64,000 nucleotides of DNA from Amblyornis subalaris (lineage: Eukaryota > Chordata > Aves > Passeriformes > Ptilonorhynchidae). The stretch spans positions 7,313,127 through 7,377,126 of the forward strand of contig JACAXG010000031.1 in assembly GCA_018881555.1 (NCBI GenBank), read 5' to 3'. Below, piece by piece: positions 1-14,248 of this stretch (position 1 is the stretch's first letter; the number at the start of each line of letters is the position of its first letter). The position numbers and the translations under genes are program-made. The notes below the pieces were generated by a model. The model saw nothing but the letters and a program-made list of their open reading frames with translations. It did no database searches and was not told where the DNA came from.

Positions 1-3000
1 CACTGGACACATTACAAGACCCACTGCATTCACCTTGGTATGTATGGCCAGATAATTGACTGTCATTCCTTTTCTGAAAAGCCATTATTCATTGTTTTGG
101 CATGATAGCTCTAATGGCAGAGTAAAAAATCCCTCTGCTCTAAGCATACACTTAAGTGACACACTAGGAACAGCAGGTACACTTCTTTTCCCAGATCTAT
201 GCTCCAGATTTGATGAGTGAATATCACAGATTCTTTGAACATGAAAAAGATCCTTGCAAAAATGGCAACAAGCAGACCCTACCAGATAATGATGCAATTA
301 ATATTGTATGAAGGTTTCCTGCCATATGGCTTGGCATTATGTGCTCTTCAACAACCACATCTGAGCAAATTAGGCCTCTTATAAAACCCAGATCTGCAGT
401 TGCCCTTGTTTGCAATGCTGATGTGTTAATATAGCCCAGAGCTGCTGTGCCCTTGACACAAAGAAGCTGTTGCTTCATTGAAATACAGGCTGCTCTGCCC
501 AAAGACACTNGCTGGGAGTCTTCCCCTGTAGTGAGGAAACAGTGACTGGTGGCAGAAGTGTTTGCTCGCATCACAAGTGTCTGCCTCAGTCAAAGAGCTG
601 TGGCTGCACAGTACAGCGGAAGGTTGTTCTCTCCTGTTGGCTGCAATGGATGGCGAAGTGGAAGAAAGTGACAGGAGAAAAAGAAGAGTGCTCCTTACTG
701 ACTGACGTATGGAAAGACACTTCCCAAATTCAGATGTGACAGAGAGAGGATAAGGGTCACAGCAAGCTGGGAGAGGGGCAGGAGTACATCAAGTGCCAGA
801 AATGACGAAAAGTTCCTTAAAGATCCAGAAGGGATTCAGCATGGACTTCACTGCAGCCCAGGAGGCCACTGCAAGCAGCTGGAGTGAGAGCAAGGCTGGA
901 TGAAAGGATCTCCTCTGTCAGGACTCACTGGGCAGGAGGAGAGCTGTTTTCAAATCTTTTGTATTAAATCCATTTCCAGTAGCAGATACAATTTTTCTCT
1001 GTTTACAGAATAGTGTTGTTTGTGCTGATTTAAAACTAGGTGGGAAGCACTCTGGTATCTTTTGATGTGTTCCTTGAAAAAAAACTTCTTAGCAGAGACT
1101 GGCAAGCTCAGGATACCTTCATACATCCAAATTTTATACAAATTAATATCATTATTTCCTCCTGATAGCAACATCATGCCTAGCATGCAAAGCACTGTGT
1201 TATAGCTACCAGGTTTGCATGATTATCTAGGAAAGAAAAAACTAGTTAACTGCCCAAATATTCCAACACACTTGGTTTTATTACTCATTTTCGTTTGTTA
1301 GACTCCGGCCATTTGTTCTGGATTATTTAGCCTGGTAATCAGTGTTCTTCCAAATGCACTTTGGAGTTTCATTTCACTAATAGCATTCAACCTGCTATGC
1401 TGCTGGTTTTCTGGAAAATATCCTAATGATACATTTGTAAATGTCTCTGTGTGAGGGCACAGGACTCTGGCACTGTAAGAGAGATGCAAAATGGGCAACT
1501 TGCACATCAATCGTCTTGGTTGTTCTGGCTAAACACACACTCAGGAACACCAGTTTAGAGAATGGAAACACTCTTTGCATGATAGAAAGCCAGGTTAAAA
1601 AAATAATGCAAAATAGGAAAAGCAGTGGGGTTTGCCCTCTCTGAAGGCAACACAACCTTCAAGCCCTTTAACTTAAAATTTATGACAGCTGTACCTGCAA
1701 GTTTTAACTTTGCAAATGAAACAAAACTGGAGAAAGTGGTATGAGGCCCAATGGTTTTTCTTTCTTTACTAGTATGAGTAGTTTTCCCTCCCTTTTAATT
1801 ATGTGAATAGCAAAATGGCAACTGTTTTAAAAGCTTATTAAAAATCATTTTAATAGAGTTCACCTTTTTAGCAGTAGGCCAGTGGTCATCTCGTGCTCAA
1901 TCCATCAGCACAGCAAAGTCATTCTAATGATTTTTGCACTACTTTGTGATGTGGGCACTTCATAATTTTATACATTTTAATATAAAGCCATAACTTAATT
2001 TAAAGTTATTAAAGTTACTACAATCAAAAAGCTTTCTGAAATGTGAAAGTCTTCTTATCATCCTTTCAATTGTGGCATATTAAAGGGGAATTCAGTTCAG
2101 TGACATTTTTCTCCTAATCCATTACTAACAGCGATAGCCTCAGAGACCAGTAGCAGAGCTTAGCAAGAATTGGATTTTTTCATTAAAATTTGGTGTGTTT
2201 AAAAACTCATCAACTCTGGTACTTTAAGAAAGTGAAAAAACTTCAAGCTTTTGCTTTCATACTGCTATTTCTAGCAATTTCCTCAAAAAAGTCAGTGCTT
2301 AAAATTCTTTAGAAGTTACATTTTACAATTAGCATTAGAAATACCACCTGCTAATATATGCCAGAGCTGAAAGCACCAAAAAGTTAAACAAGATAAACCT
2401 TACAAGGCTTTGGGGACTTTTTGAGACAATAGCATCTTTTCTTTGAAACAATACCACCTTTTCAACACCTACACATTAAAGTGACAGTCAAAAGCTTTAC
2501 CACAAAGTCACAGAAGGTTACTAGTGGCAGAGGCAGGACTAATTAACTTGCTCATCTAGCTTCTAGCATAGCTTCTCTCTCCTTTTAATACAGATGCTAG
2601 TTCCTCTGAACACCAATCACGTAATTATTCCATTGACTAGTGTTGAGCGCTGTAGGCTTTAAGTCAGATCTTGATTTGAATTATTCGTAGAGCAAAGCAT
2701 ACACAGGTATCACAGCTCTTTTCTATAGGATATGAATCTGATTACCAAAAAAAACCCCAAAACCAGACAGATTGAAGCATATTCCCTGACTCTGAAAAAT
2801 CACATTATGCTGTAACTAGGTATTTACAAAGTCAGATCTTCCCAAGGAAGACTAGCCCAAAGCAGACAGGCAAATGATTTGCTTCCAATCTGTGATCACA
2901 AAAATAAGGATCTGTTTAGAAGACAAGGCATACAAGGGAGCCTGCTGGAATGTAGAAATCGGAAGGTATCTCCTCCTGCCTTTGTCTCCTAGAAAGAAAT

Positions 3001-4931
3001 TGTTGGGCACATGCAAAGGAAAATAAACATTTGGGGATCCTTCTCCAAATTAACCAACTTTCTCTATTTTGGACCTTTCCATTGATGACTTCCACTGATG
3101 TCTTGAAGAGAAAAAAATGACTTCCAGGGTGGTTTTTCAAAATACCAAACACTGCAGAAATGCCAGCTATTTTCTCTAACTACAGCCTACTGACAAAAAT
3201 AAAACTGGGCTGAAATGGCACTGACAATTGATGGGTGTCCCATAGAGACTTCAGGTTGGCAAAAGGCCCGGTCTGGGGAAATGCTTTATACAGAACATGG
3301 TAAGAAAATATACAAGTTACCAAGAAAAGTAGGATTCAAACTTCTCATTGGATCTGCTTCTTCCTTGTGGTTTTCCTTCCCTTGTGTTTTGGGGGTTTTT
3401 TTTACTGGCAAAAAATAATTAAGACACTATACAGGGAGGTAAGTTAGGATTGGAATGCAGAAGACGGGAACCCTTAGGAAAAGGGCTGCAAGCTAAGCTA
3501 GCTCTGCTTCATCCAGGACTCACACCACATCTCAATCACCCCGCAGGACTGGTTTATCTGGATCAAGTATGAAAGACAAGGAAAGCCATTAGCCACAACA
3601 TAGAAAATTTGTTTACAAACTGAGTTCCAAGAGAGCAGGTTGTCTCATGCCAAACACCCTGACATTACACGGCAAGGCATATTCAAGCTGTCCAAACTGA
3701 GGTGTCTTGGAGGCAGTGATCCCAGCAGGCTCCTCCTACAGTCTGCAAGTACAGCTCGGCCCTCCAGGTCACAGGTCAGATCATTACAGTTAAGCTTCCC
3801 CCTTATGCTCCCACTCAAACCATCTCCCCTTCCCTCCAGGACTACCTAAGGCTAAACTGGGGCATTTGGACAGACTAATAGCCAGCATAATGCTCTGATA
3901 GGTCTGGAAGTAGTTTCAGATTTATTAAATTTGAGCAAGCAGGGAAAAAATTTTCAGATAGCAAGACTATAGAATATGAGGTGCCATTGCTTTGGAGGAT
4001 GCCAGTCCAAAAGGATGGGGGACTGTACACAGACTATGACTAACATCTTCCACTTCACCAATTCCAGACTCAGATCAATTCTCCACTCACCAGATATAAC
4101 TTGCTCAGAAACATTTTGGTCTTTCGTGGGCTTTTTCTTTTTCTTTCTCTTTTTCTAATAAAGAAAACATGAAGCTTCAATTCTTTTCCCCAACACCTTG
4201 GCATATATTGCAAGATATCATAAAGCAGATTTGAGTAAAGTATGTGAGCAGAACAGCATGTGATACTCAGTATCTCAGGCGATATTTCAGGCCATTCAGG
4301 AAGTACTTAATATCACCTCTGGATCTAAACACATTTATCTCCTGCATACACCCTTAGGTCATTCTGTGCAGTTGTGATTTCAAAGCAATGGGAAAAAGAC
4401 TTACTGCCTGGGAGACTACCTGGTACCTGAAGGATCTTATTTCTGTGGAAAAACTTGGAGAGAAAGCTTCTATAATTATGACAGGATCACCTGGCCCATT
4501 ATCTTTTGCTGAAAGACCAGGATGGCTGGGTTCTCCTTACAAAAAACCCTGCAGTATTAGACACTGTCAAAGCTGTGCAAAGCTTCCTTGAGGAGCCAAA
4601 GTTGACAAGTGCCTCCAGAATGCCTCTGTCCCTGGTACCAGAGACCCTGCTTAAGTCACAGACGACCTGTGTAAGCACAAAGAGACTTGCAGGAGAATAA
4701 AGACAGATCCACACGTTTGAAAATGGCAAGTCACCACTGCATTAGTCACATCACATTAAAAGGAAGGGGGAGTTATTTGCTTCAGGTTGGCAGGCATTAA
4801 TTAGCCTCACAGCTGGATTAACACAAACCAAGAATAAAGGATTGGCTCGTTTTAATCAAACCCTTCCTGCTCACTTTGATTAGGCCTAATCAGAAGCAAG
4901 AGTGTTTACAGGTAATGCCTAGTAGTCAGCG

Positions 4932-4951
4932 AATAAATAAATAAATAAATA
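4932..4951. repeat. (AATA)5 microsatellite
   Basis: Five perfect tetranucleotide units, 20 bp, in intronic sequence just 3' of the homeodomain-site-like segment at 4795-4915. Confidence 0.9.
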
Positions 4952-5256
4952 GACTGAGAACATCCCAAGCAGCACCACCTTACCCTGTGTTTGCATGTCT
5001 TACAAGTCTACATACAACTCCAACACCCACACCAATTTCCATCCAAAACAAATCCTACACAGCGAGTTTCCCTTAACAGAAATAACGCAAGTATGGCATA
5101 TTATGCTAGCTTGTTTTTTTTTAATTTACTAGCAAATATCTGGCCAATTTGATTATAACACAGTCAAACTCTTAACTTGTTAGACTGAAGCTGTTTGCTA
5201 AGAAGCTACAAGGGAGGAGATGAGATTAAAAACTCCTACAAAAAATGTAATGTAGC

Positions 5257-5500
5257 TCTCTCCTGGGGTAATCCATAATGTTATTGTATTCCACATCTAT
5301 CTGCGCCCTCCCCCCCCAAATTGTTACTGTATCTTTAAAACCCTACAAACGAGAACCTTGTGTGTGGAGGGGTTGTTACCACTTTTTAGGTTCTCTTTTT
5401 GGATTTTTTCCCTCGGCTCAGAGAGTTAGCAGTTTTGAGCTGCCTTGGGGCGAATTCCACAGGCACCCACCAAGCAGCACTCCTTTGGGCATATTTAGGG
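5257..5500 (+). mobile_element. Degraded LTR fragment related to the solo LTRs at 39592 and 57424
   Basis: The segment shares, in order, CTCCTGGGGTAATCCATAATG, a TCTGCGCCC/AAATTGTTACTGTATCTTTAA block, GAGAACCTTG, GTTCTCTTTTTGG, CTCAGAGAG and GAGCTGCCTTGGGGCGAATTC with the LTR at 57424. The middle (about 100 bp around the promoter region) and the 3' half are missing. No terminal CCAAGACA or target duplication is visible. It is the oldest-looking of the three copies. Confidence 0.7.
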
Positions 5501-8500
5501 CTACCTAAATGACTTTGGAACTAAGCTGCTTCTTCAAGCAGCTAAGTTCCAATAAAAAATACCAGGACTTAACATTTTTAGCCTCTTGGGAAAGTCTTCC
5601 TATGTTTTTCATGCATAGCATAATGCAGATTTCTTGAATCAGAGTTAGTTTCCTCCAAAGCTGTACATGTGAAACAGATTTTACCACTACATCTCCAGAA
5701 GTGCTTGAGTGCCACTAAAATTTAATTTTACCCAAGGTGGTATTGAAATTTACTTGAATTAATATACCTTTTTGAATTTTCTTAATATGCAAGCATTCTG
5801 AGAGATGCCAGTTATGATTCAAGGTGAAACTGCTCTCTCAGGTTTTCAAAATCCAAACTATTCATTATAGCTATTTGAAGCATTTTTCTGTGCAAGTCTA
5901 ATGGCATGAGCACATTATGCTGAATTACTATTATGCCACATCAATTGAATTAACTTCTGAAGTCAGTCTACATCTCAAATTACAATCTTATTCTGCCTAA
6001 AATTCATTTAAAATCCACAGGACTTAATATTTCTTACAATGTCTGCATGCTAAAAGCTTACATTTATTGGCTTTAGGTAGCTCCAATGGAAACTGAGTTG
6101 CAGGCTGGCAGGGAAGTAAAAAAAAGGCAGCAAGGGCTATGATTTACAGGTGGTCTATCAGTTAGAGTCTTCTTTGCGAAGTGAACGGCCATATTGAAAA
6201 GGATCAAAACAGACCTGATTAGCAAAGGAAACCAATCTTTTCTTCAGAGCACAAGACAAAAAAAGTCCTGTCAAAATTTATTCAGAAAGAGCAACAGGAT
6301 TGAATTCACCATGCATTCCTGGGCCAGCAGCAACAGCCTGTCGTCTGCTGGAGCGGCCTTGGCAAATGGCTACCAAACAACTTGACATGCATCACCCTCT
6401 GCTTCCTCCAGTGAAATCACATGCTAGAGGATGACTGATATGCTTGTTTCAAAAAGCGGTAGCACCAAATTCAACCCAGTGTCCTTGGCTGAGCGATCCT
6501 TTTTTTCATCTGCCCACATCTGAATGTGCAGAGCCATTATTGCAGATAAAGGTACACAACTTCAAAACCTGATTTGTAGGAGAATGTTGGGAAATTTATT
6601 CCATCCTTACAGCAAAACACATTAGGATGTGGAGCTAAACTGGGTCTCAAACTATATGCTGTCCCATTTTCTAAATTTACTGAATCATGATTACTAACTT
6701 ACAAAATCAGATATTTTCTGATACTCTGAAATATCTAAAAAGGAAAGGGGAAAATAAGAAGGCCTCCAAATTGCAAATCCTATTTAATTCTTTGGTTGTA
6801 ATGGAGATAAGCATTTGATCACAAAAGATTGCTTTTGAGGTAGGGATCTGAAGTTATACACCTAAAGAAAGAAACACCAAAATTCCTCCACAGGGATACG
6901 TATATTATGCCAAGTTACCTCTAGTAAACTTTACAGAGCACGACTTCAAACCTGATCTTGAATTAGGCCTGGAGTTTGAGTAAATGAGACCAAGGGTCTG
7001 CTTAGGCTCTCCACTCCTTTTGCATCCAGTAGCTTATTGAACCAGAGCTTAAAATTAACTTATCCAGAAAATAACCTCAGGATTTTGCTCCTTCTAAATG
7101 ACCATCTTTATCATGTGTTCCTATTATAAGAATAATGTCTTGCATTGCTGTGGCCTGGCTGAAGGTCTATGGTATTTAATCAAAGTAATATTTTATTGGT
7201 ATGGGATCAACTGCTGACCTACGCAAAGTCCTAATTTCTGCTTCTTTGTATCTAGTGACTGTAACCAATATGTAAAATTAATTTTATTTATTCATTTTTT
7301 GAAGCCAACAGGGTCTCACACAAGAAGCAGAACCACTCAAAAGAAGATTAAATGCTTTGCTGCTGAGAGCTGCTGCAACTCCTCTTTGTGGGTTGATGCT
7401 TCAAAACCAGAAAAGCCACGTGCCTCAGGCTGCCCTAATGCTGCACTGAGGGATGGGAACCTAATGTGTGATTGCTCTCAGATGGCTAACTGCAAAGTCT
7501 TACTGTCTGCAGGCAAGGCAAGACTTCAGTGTTGTTGCTGAAAAGCAGATATTTTTGTTCTTAAATTTTTCAGTGGTTACTAGAGGTTATGAAAGGCACC
7601 TGGTGCAGATTAACTATTAGCTAAGTTAGAAAATGATCTATGACATGAATTTCGTATCACTGATATTCACAATATGGCCCAGACACACATGTTCTTCTCT
7701 TGTCTTTGTGGATGCATCTATGCTCTTTCCTGCCCTGATCCCACTGCATCCCTATTCCTCTAGTGGGAAATTAAAACCGTCACTCCAAGATATTGCATTC
7801 TGTAGTTCAGACTCTGGGTATGAAGTAATCCTCTCTAGTATTATCAACACTAGCATTTGCAGCAGTTTGCTTTTGCACCAACAGTGCTACTGGTGTGCAT
7901 GCATGTCTGCAAAAAAAGAGAAGAATTTCCTTTTATCTACCAAATGTATTCTGAATGCATTCTGAAGTCCGCCTCACCTAGATTCTGCTAAGAACAGTAT
8001 TTACCACCACCCTGTCAGAGACAAACATTCATTCTTCAAGAGCCAGGCTGGTGGGCAGCTGCATTTAAAGCTCCTTTTAGAAAGCTTTGGTATTAGAGAT
8101 GTTGTTGGAAGCTGATANCTGTGTCTAATAATTTCCTTTCAGTAATCGCTTTGAACAAGCATGTATGCAGCAGCTTTGAAAGGTCCTTGTGACTGGTGTC
8201 AGCTAGGAAAAAAATCAAACAGAAATGGTAATTCTAACCCCACTTGATAGGATTTTTGCAATAGAAACATCAATTCACCTGTAACGAGCATGAAGCAGGT
8301 TCTCTCAGTTAAACAGTTATTTAGGAATGGGGCTGTGAAACAAAGACTGCTGGGGAGTACTAATGAAGTTCATACCGAATATTCAGATGATGAATCATCT
8401 AAAATCTCATTAAAATGTTTCTGTCCTCATGACTTCAAGGAAAACCTCAAGGTCTCAGGCAGATTCAGACATTCTGTTTGCCCACATTTGTTGACAAATA

Positions 8501-9261
8501 CTTCAAGGTTTTTTTTCTTCTCAGATGTTTCTATTGCTGTGTTCCACCAAGGTGTAAATTCAAAAACTAGAAGACTCTTAAATAACAAGAATGGATCCAA
8601 GTTCAAGAAAAAGGTGCCATTTCCATTATTGCACCTTTTCCTTAAGAACCAGATTTCTGAAGCCACGTCAGCACAATATCACTTTTAAAGGGGAAAGATG
8701 GCATGGCTAAATTTAGGGCCAAAAATTTAGAACCAAAAAAATACCCTGGAGACCATTACCTCCAAAGGAACTCAAGTGAAAATACAAACTAAAAACCAAA
8801 CAAAGGATTTGACTTCTAAGTTAATCTAATTTTGGAAGGTTAATTTTGACTGAAGGTAAAAGCAATATTTCAGCCAGTTCAGTGTCTACAATACTTTCCC
8901 CAGGCAGTTCTACAGATTGGACAGTAAAATTGAATTATGCAGCTCATTCAAGATTTATTTCTGCCTCTTGCATTAATACCTATCATTGAAATCCTCATCA
9001 GCAGCCATCAGGAAGTGAGGAGGTTAACGACAATTGTATTATTAATTTTAAATAAATTGAGCATGTCTATCTTTCAAAGAGGTTCAAAGTACCAAGAAAA
9101 AAGAAGAGCAGAGGCAATGCCAGAAAGATGTACATGCTTCCACAAAACTCAACATAAGCTCATCTTACCATATCGTCACAGGCTGACTTTCCTTCCCTGA
9201 GCTCTGTAAGTGGCAGCAAAAGACAACATATGACTCCTACTGACTGTTGAGCTTTATTTCT

Positions 9262-9398
9262 AGATCACAGATCACAGGATATTCTGAGCTGGAAGGGACC
9301 CACAAGGATCATCAAGTCCAACTCTTAAGTGAATGGCCCATCCAGGGATTGAACCCACAACCTTGGTGTTACTAGCACCACACTCTAACCAACTGCTG
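9262..9398 (-). mobile_element. tRNA-Ile-derived SINE with CR1-like tail (TguSINE1-like)
   Basis: On the minus strand the head reads GTTGGTTAGAGTGTGGTGCT followed by AGTAACACCAAGG and GGGTTCAATCCC. This is the D-arm to T-arm of tRNA-Ile, including the RNA polymerase III box B. It is followed by GGATGGGCCA, then a tail GGACTTGATGATCCTTGTGG ... CCCTTCCAGCTCAGAAT like the 3' end of CR1, ending in short GATCTGTGATCT repeats. The first ~15 tRNA bases are missing. tRNA-Ile head plus CR1 tail is the known architecture of the songbird family TguSINE1, which uses CR1 machinery. It is not a working tRNA gene. Confidence 0.8.
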
Positions 9399-12300
9399 AT
9401 GCATCCCTAAAAATCCCATTAGGGATTTTGCTTGTTTCCCCCTTTACTGTCTGCAAACCAACCTGAGGAAATGCAGCACTGAGAACAGGGAAAAGGAAAC
9501 AGGGAACAGAGACAAGGAGACAGGCTGAGGCTTGGGAGAGTTTTTGTTTTCCTTTAAGCAACAGCCTGTTTGGATTTTTTCGGCGTAACAGTTGGTTTTT
9601 CCTAACTACACAGGTGACAACAAGGGCAGGAAAGAAAGTCTAGTGGGTCCATGACTGCAAGGCTTCTGACCAAAGACTCAAGAAACACAGCTCAATTTGC
9701 TGTCAGGTTAGACTCCTGCCCAGTTTCTCTGGCTGCCCAATGGGAAAACGAGGCTAAGAATAATCTTCATTACTACAAGCATGAGTTTAAAACAAGAAAA
9801 AAAGAATAGTCAGGGGAATGATATGATACAGAAACACAGTATCCAAAGAAGCTGGGATCTCAGAAAGATTTCTTTTTAGTGTCATTCACAGACCTAGCAA
9901 TTCACCAACCTATAATAGGTACTTTGCAGTTAAAACAGGAATAGATACATACCCTAACTCACGCATTTCTTGTGACAAGTGCTTCCTTTACAAAGCTTTT
10001 ACTTAAAAAAATATGAAAAAATGAATATACATCATCTGAATTCACTTAAAAAAGGATACTATACTCTTATCTACTGAGTTCTAATTGCAAGAAAGAATAG
10101 ATACAGACTAACTTCTGTTCATCACCTCTAATCAAAAGAATTCTTGGCTGTTTCATTTAAGGCAGATTTAATCAAGCAAGGTTGGCTCTGAAGCGAAATT
10201 ACAGCCTTTAAACTGTGAAACAATTAACGTAGAGTTTTTCCCTGCAACAGGTCCCTGATGAAATACTAAATTAATAGTCTGCAATAGGGTATTTTCAGGA
10301 GATAATTTTAAATACAATTTAGGTGTTTTCTCTTAAGATGTATAGGTAAAAACTTGCACATTATTTTTGCAAAGCTCTATGGTAATGTCAGCTACAGTTC
10401 AGAAGACTTGATATTATATCAACAACCACCAAAGCAAAAGTGTTTACATTGCAACTACATGTTATGCTGGAGATCAAAGACAAGTTCCCAGGTTCATCTC
10501 ACACAAAAACAGTTCACAAAACATGCTTTCCTACAAACAAGGCATTGTGAAGCTTCTGGTTAGTAAGCATTTGTACCAGCTAGAATAAATAAAAGAACTT
10601 AACGTTATACATAAACTTTGAACTTATTGTGATTTAAAAATCACAATCCTTATAATTTGGGGCTCTCTGGATTCTTTTACTCCCAAGTAATTTCATCTCC
10701 ACTATGATGAAATATGCCCACTTCTAAACCCAAGCTGAAATAAAGTAACACTCCATCTCAATCTTAAAACAAAGCAAACTCTACAACAGCCATCCCCCCT
10801 GATTCTAGTTGCCTTGAAAGGNACCAAAAATCCCACTGCTCTTCTCAGTACTTTTTCTACTATGGCAAGAACCTTAAAGGTGATGTGTAAGAAAAACTAA
10901 ATTCTTCCTAAACTGTCTCACAAAGGGACAAATCTAATTAAGCACAAGGAAAACTGCAGCTGCTAAGAGATAATCTGTGGGAAGCACTGGACTAGCCAAA
11001 GCTATTTCAGTGCAAAAAGTTCAGGAAAAATGATATGCAGCCCCAGCCTGTTCAAGATGTATGAATACCTAATGTAAAAACTGGAAGAGCTGAGCAATTT
11101 CTTTATCACCACCACTGGGATGACAGCTCCACTAATAATCTTACATTACAGAATATTTGTTCAGAACACTTATCCAACTGGTATTTTAGGCTGTCATTTA
11201 CTTTTAGTCAATAAAGACAGCTCAGATGTTCAATAAAAATACATTTATGTTGGTCTGGAAGTTGTGCTTTGCCTTTTCTAAAAATGCTATATTAGCCATT
11301 AGCTCTTGACTAACCAAGTGGAACAACCAAACAAGATTTTATACCCTACCACAGCTATACCAACACATCACCTGTGAAGCTTGAAAGAGATTGCAAAGGG
11401 TTTTCAGCAAATCAAGGTACAGATCAGGTGTGAAAGTCAACTGAATACAAGCCATGTTTCTACTTGATACCAAGGTCTAACGCCCTCACCTTCTACCTGA
11501 CCAAATTGCCATGTGACAAACATGCTACAGTCTAAAAACCAAGGACCCACATCCCTCACAGAGGCAATCCATCCATTTACTACTTTCCAGTTAGCCCACT
11601 GAAGTGTGCTCAAAGTTCACACCGGACTGAAAGCCACAAGACATGAACAGCCTGTATTTGAAATAGATCTGGTGCCTGGGCCATTTTCCACTATCCCAGT
11701 GTAACTGCCACTTTCACAGCACAACTCAAGATGTTCTTTGAACCTTCAAAGCATTACATCACATTGGAAACGGTCACTGCTTAGGTGGTTTCTCTCATCC
11801 TTCACCAAGGAGGCTGCAGCTGTGTGAGCTGAAACTCTCCAGCTGTTGGCAAAGCCAGAGCAAACCACTGCAAAATATGTAGTGAAAACAAAATACCATG
11901 ATTAGAGATCTAGACATAAGGGGGTTTTGATCAGCTTGTTGCATTGAATTCCTCATGGCAAGGATAGTAACATTTGCTTGGCTCCTAGTCCTCTTTACCT
12001 AACTTGCCCTTAGCCATGGGGGATCTTCAGTTTCTCAACACTGAGTTGTCAGGACTACTGAGTGGCATGGCCAAGTGGCATATGGTAAAACATATTCATG
12101 TGAACAGTTGTCATATATTATTATGCTTGCAAAATATATAGGTAATAAAGTTTTAATGACCTAATTTAGTTAAAATAGATACAATTTAATTTTAAGTAAA
12201 AACCTGGCTATATAGAGAAGAACGATAATTAAACTGGCTATAAGTAAGAACTACATGGCCATGATCAAAGCATTACTAGACGCAGCAGTTTTAACATTAG

Positions 12301-13415
12301 AATCATTACAATGAAATCTGTTAGTAAGTCAATGAAAGGTGTGAAAGATTAAGGGATTAAATTTTTTACTGGTACAAAAATATGCAAATTGAGTACTAGA
12401 CTGGAATATGGCCATGCCTATATGCTGTCTATTGACGATGTGAAAGAAAAAAAAAATTCATTTTGTGCTTCATGTAAGACAGTCTCGCATCAGAAGTCAG
12501 TGGGAGGATGTTTTGTTGGTAGATCAAAGAAAAGGGGAAGTACGTAAAAAAATTCAAACCACATAAGAAAAGATTCCAGTTGTAAGCAATCTGCTTTTAT
12601 ATTAATTTCTCTAAAGCGCTACCTAATGCTATTTTAGCTGTAAAAAGAATATAATTCTCAATGACTTGCATGATCAAGTAATCCCCATGTTGCTAAAATA
12701 TAGTTGCAGGGTGTACAGTTTAGTCTTTGAACATGCCTCTTCTTTCCCCAAACTCCATCTCCTGACCCTGCGCTGCAATAAAACATGCATTAACATAGAA
12801 ATATAAAGACCTAATGTGTGATAGAAGTTCAAAATTATGCCATCCATACCATACAGCACTGCAGAACTACCAAATAACTCAAATCCTCAAAATCAATAAC
12901 CTTGTTGACAATAAAATTAATTTTTAAAATTAATTGAAAGAAAAAGAATACATTCAGAAAGCTGGGTTACAAAATAAAACTCAAAGATGCTTAAATATTG
13001 CCTTCCTTGTCATGAGATATTTGGATATAGTAACTATGATAAAATAGTAAATCTCCAACTAACAAATTGCATTTAAAGTAGCAATATATTTTTTTTAATC
13101 TTGTCTTGCACAGAGACCATCTGTCTACAGTGAACATTTACCTCACCCACCACCTTTCCCCCTTAAATAAATGTACCTCCTATGAATATCTCTAAAGAGT
13201 TCCTTTTTTTTTTTCTAAACTAGGAGTAATTTATTTTTTAAGAGATGTTTCATTACTTTGCAATCTACTGCTGCCATCTCCTGTATTAAACGAGGCAGCT
13301 TGATACTTACAAGCAGGCTATTTAATGTTGATCATATGGCAATAGTTTCTGCTGGTCAGTCAGGGAGTACACCACCTAAACACACAGCAGAAGCCTGTTA
13401 AAAAGCTGGCATTAC

Positions 13416-13499
13416 CTCTAAGTGACACCGTCGTTCTGCAATCACTCGCTCATCTTTGTTTCCAAAGAGCTTCTTTGGGGGGAATTCTAAAGTGGCAAG
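13416..13499 (-). CDS. KIF16B: KIF16B PX domain, third exon with the PPKK loop (28 codons)
   Basis: The exon runs from acceptor tgtcttccag| to donor TTAGAG|GTAATG, phase 0 on both sides. It encodes LATLEFPPKKLFGNKDERVI followed by AERRCHLE. This is the PX Pro-rich loop (FPPKK) with the hydrophobic LF that inserts into the membrane, and the start of the following helix. It joins the exon at 40841 across a 27.3 kb intron. The remaining PX helices and C-terminus must be encoded further along the minus strand; no matching exon was recognised between 1 and 13415. Confidence 0.95.
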
Positions 13500-14248
13500 C
13501 TGGAAGACATTAAAGGATGAATCAGCATCAGAAGTGACAAGCTCAAATGAGAAAATTCTGTTTAAAGCAACTGGGAGGAAGAAAATGCCAAATAATCGTG
13601 AGCTACACTGTATGTTATTAGTAAATATCACATTACACAATTCTACTGAGATTACTGCAATCTGCTCTGTAGTACTGCTAAGATAATAATGCGTTTTGTC
13701 ATCAGAGANCAACTGAAAGAAAATTTAGGAATTGGACTGCCACTGTTTGCCCACCTAAATATTAAAAATTTGCAATCTGAATGTGATGTGATAGCATCAA
13801 ATAGGAAGTAAGAACGATCTCTGCGGGAAAGTGTATCTTAAAAGATTGCGTTGTCTCTTAAAATCTGTGGTCTCTAACTGTATAATGGTGTAATTTGCTT
13901 GTTTTTTCTTATGTTCTATCATAAATGTAAGATCACTGGATCTAAGAACTACCACTGAAGTCATGCTCTGGGAGATGCATTGCTGGACTCCAGCCAACAC
14001 CTGACCTGAACTACCACTTCTTGTAACTCAGCTGTAGCTCAATCCCATTCAAACATGTGACCACGCTGGATGCTGGTATCTTTAATTTCTAAAGAGAATC
14101 CACACATGCAAGCAAAATCCTGCTTTATCACACTGAAAATGAGAACAAGGCAGTGGCACAACTGCTAAAAACAACTATTCAGATCTGTACTTTTAATTCT
14201 ACCACAGAGGTGTTCAAAGCAATCTCCTCATTTCTTTTTCCATCCTAT

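Larger units (their letters stand above)
1..13415 (-). other. KIF16B intron after the third PX exon (open at left edge)
   Basis: About 13.4 kb of AT-rich sequence with no recognisable exon on either strand. Apart from a degraded LTR near 5257-5500, a tRNA-derived SINE near 9262-9398 and an AATA microsatellite at 4932-4951, it looks unique. Open reading frames here are short, lack homology I can recognise and have no splice context. I specifically looked for the KYLR...FFSV and final Gly-rich KIF16B C-terminal residues and did not find them. Confidence 0.7.

Noticed and set aside
9330..9400. tRNA-Ile gene
   Set aside because: Only a partial tRNA with a missing 5' end, joined to a CR1-like tail; it is a SINE.
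1..13415. Final KIF16B exon encoding the PX C-terminus
   Set aside because: Looked for on the minus strand from remembered family residues but no matching, splice-bounded stretch was found; probably beyond the left edge.
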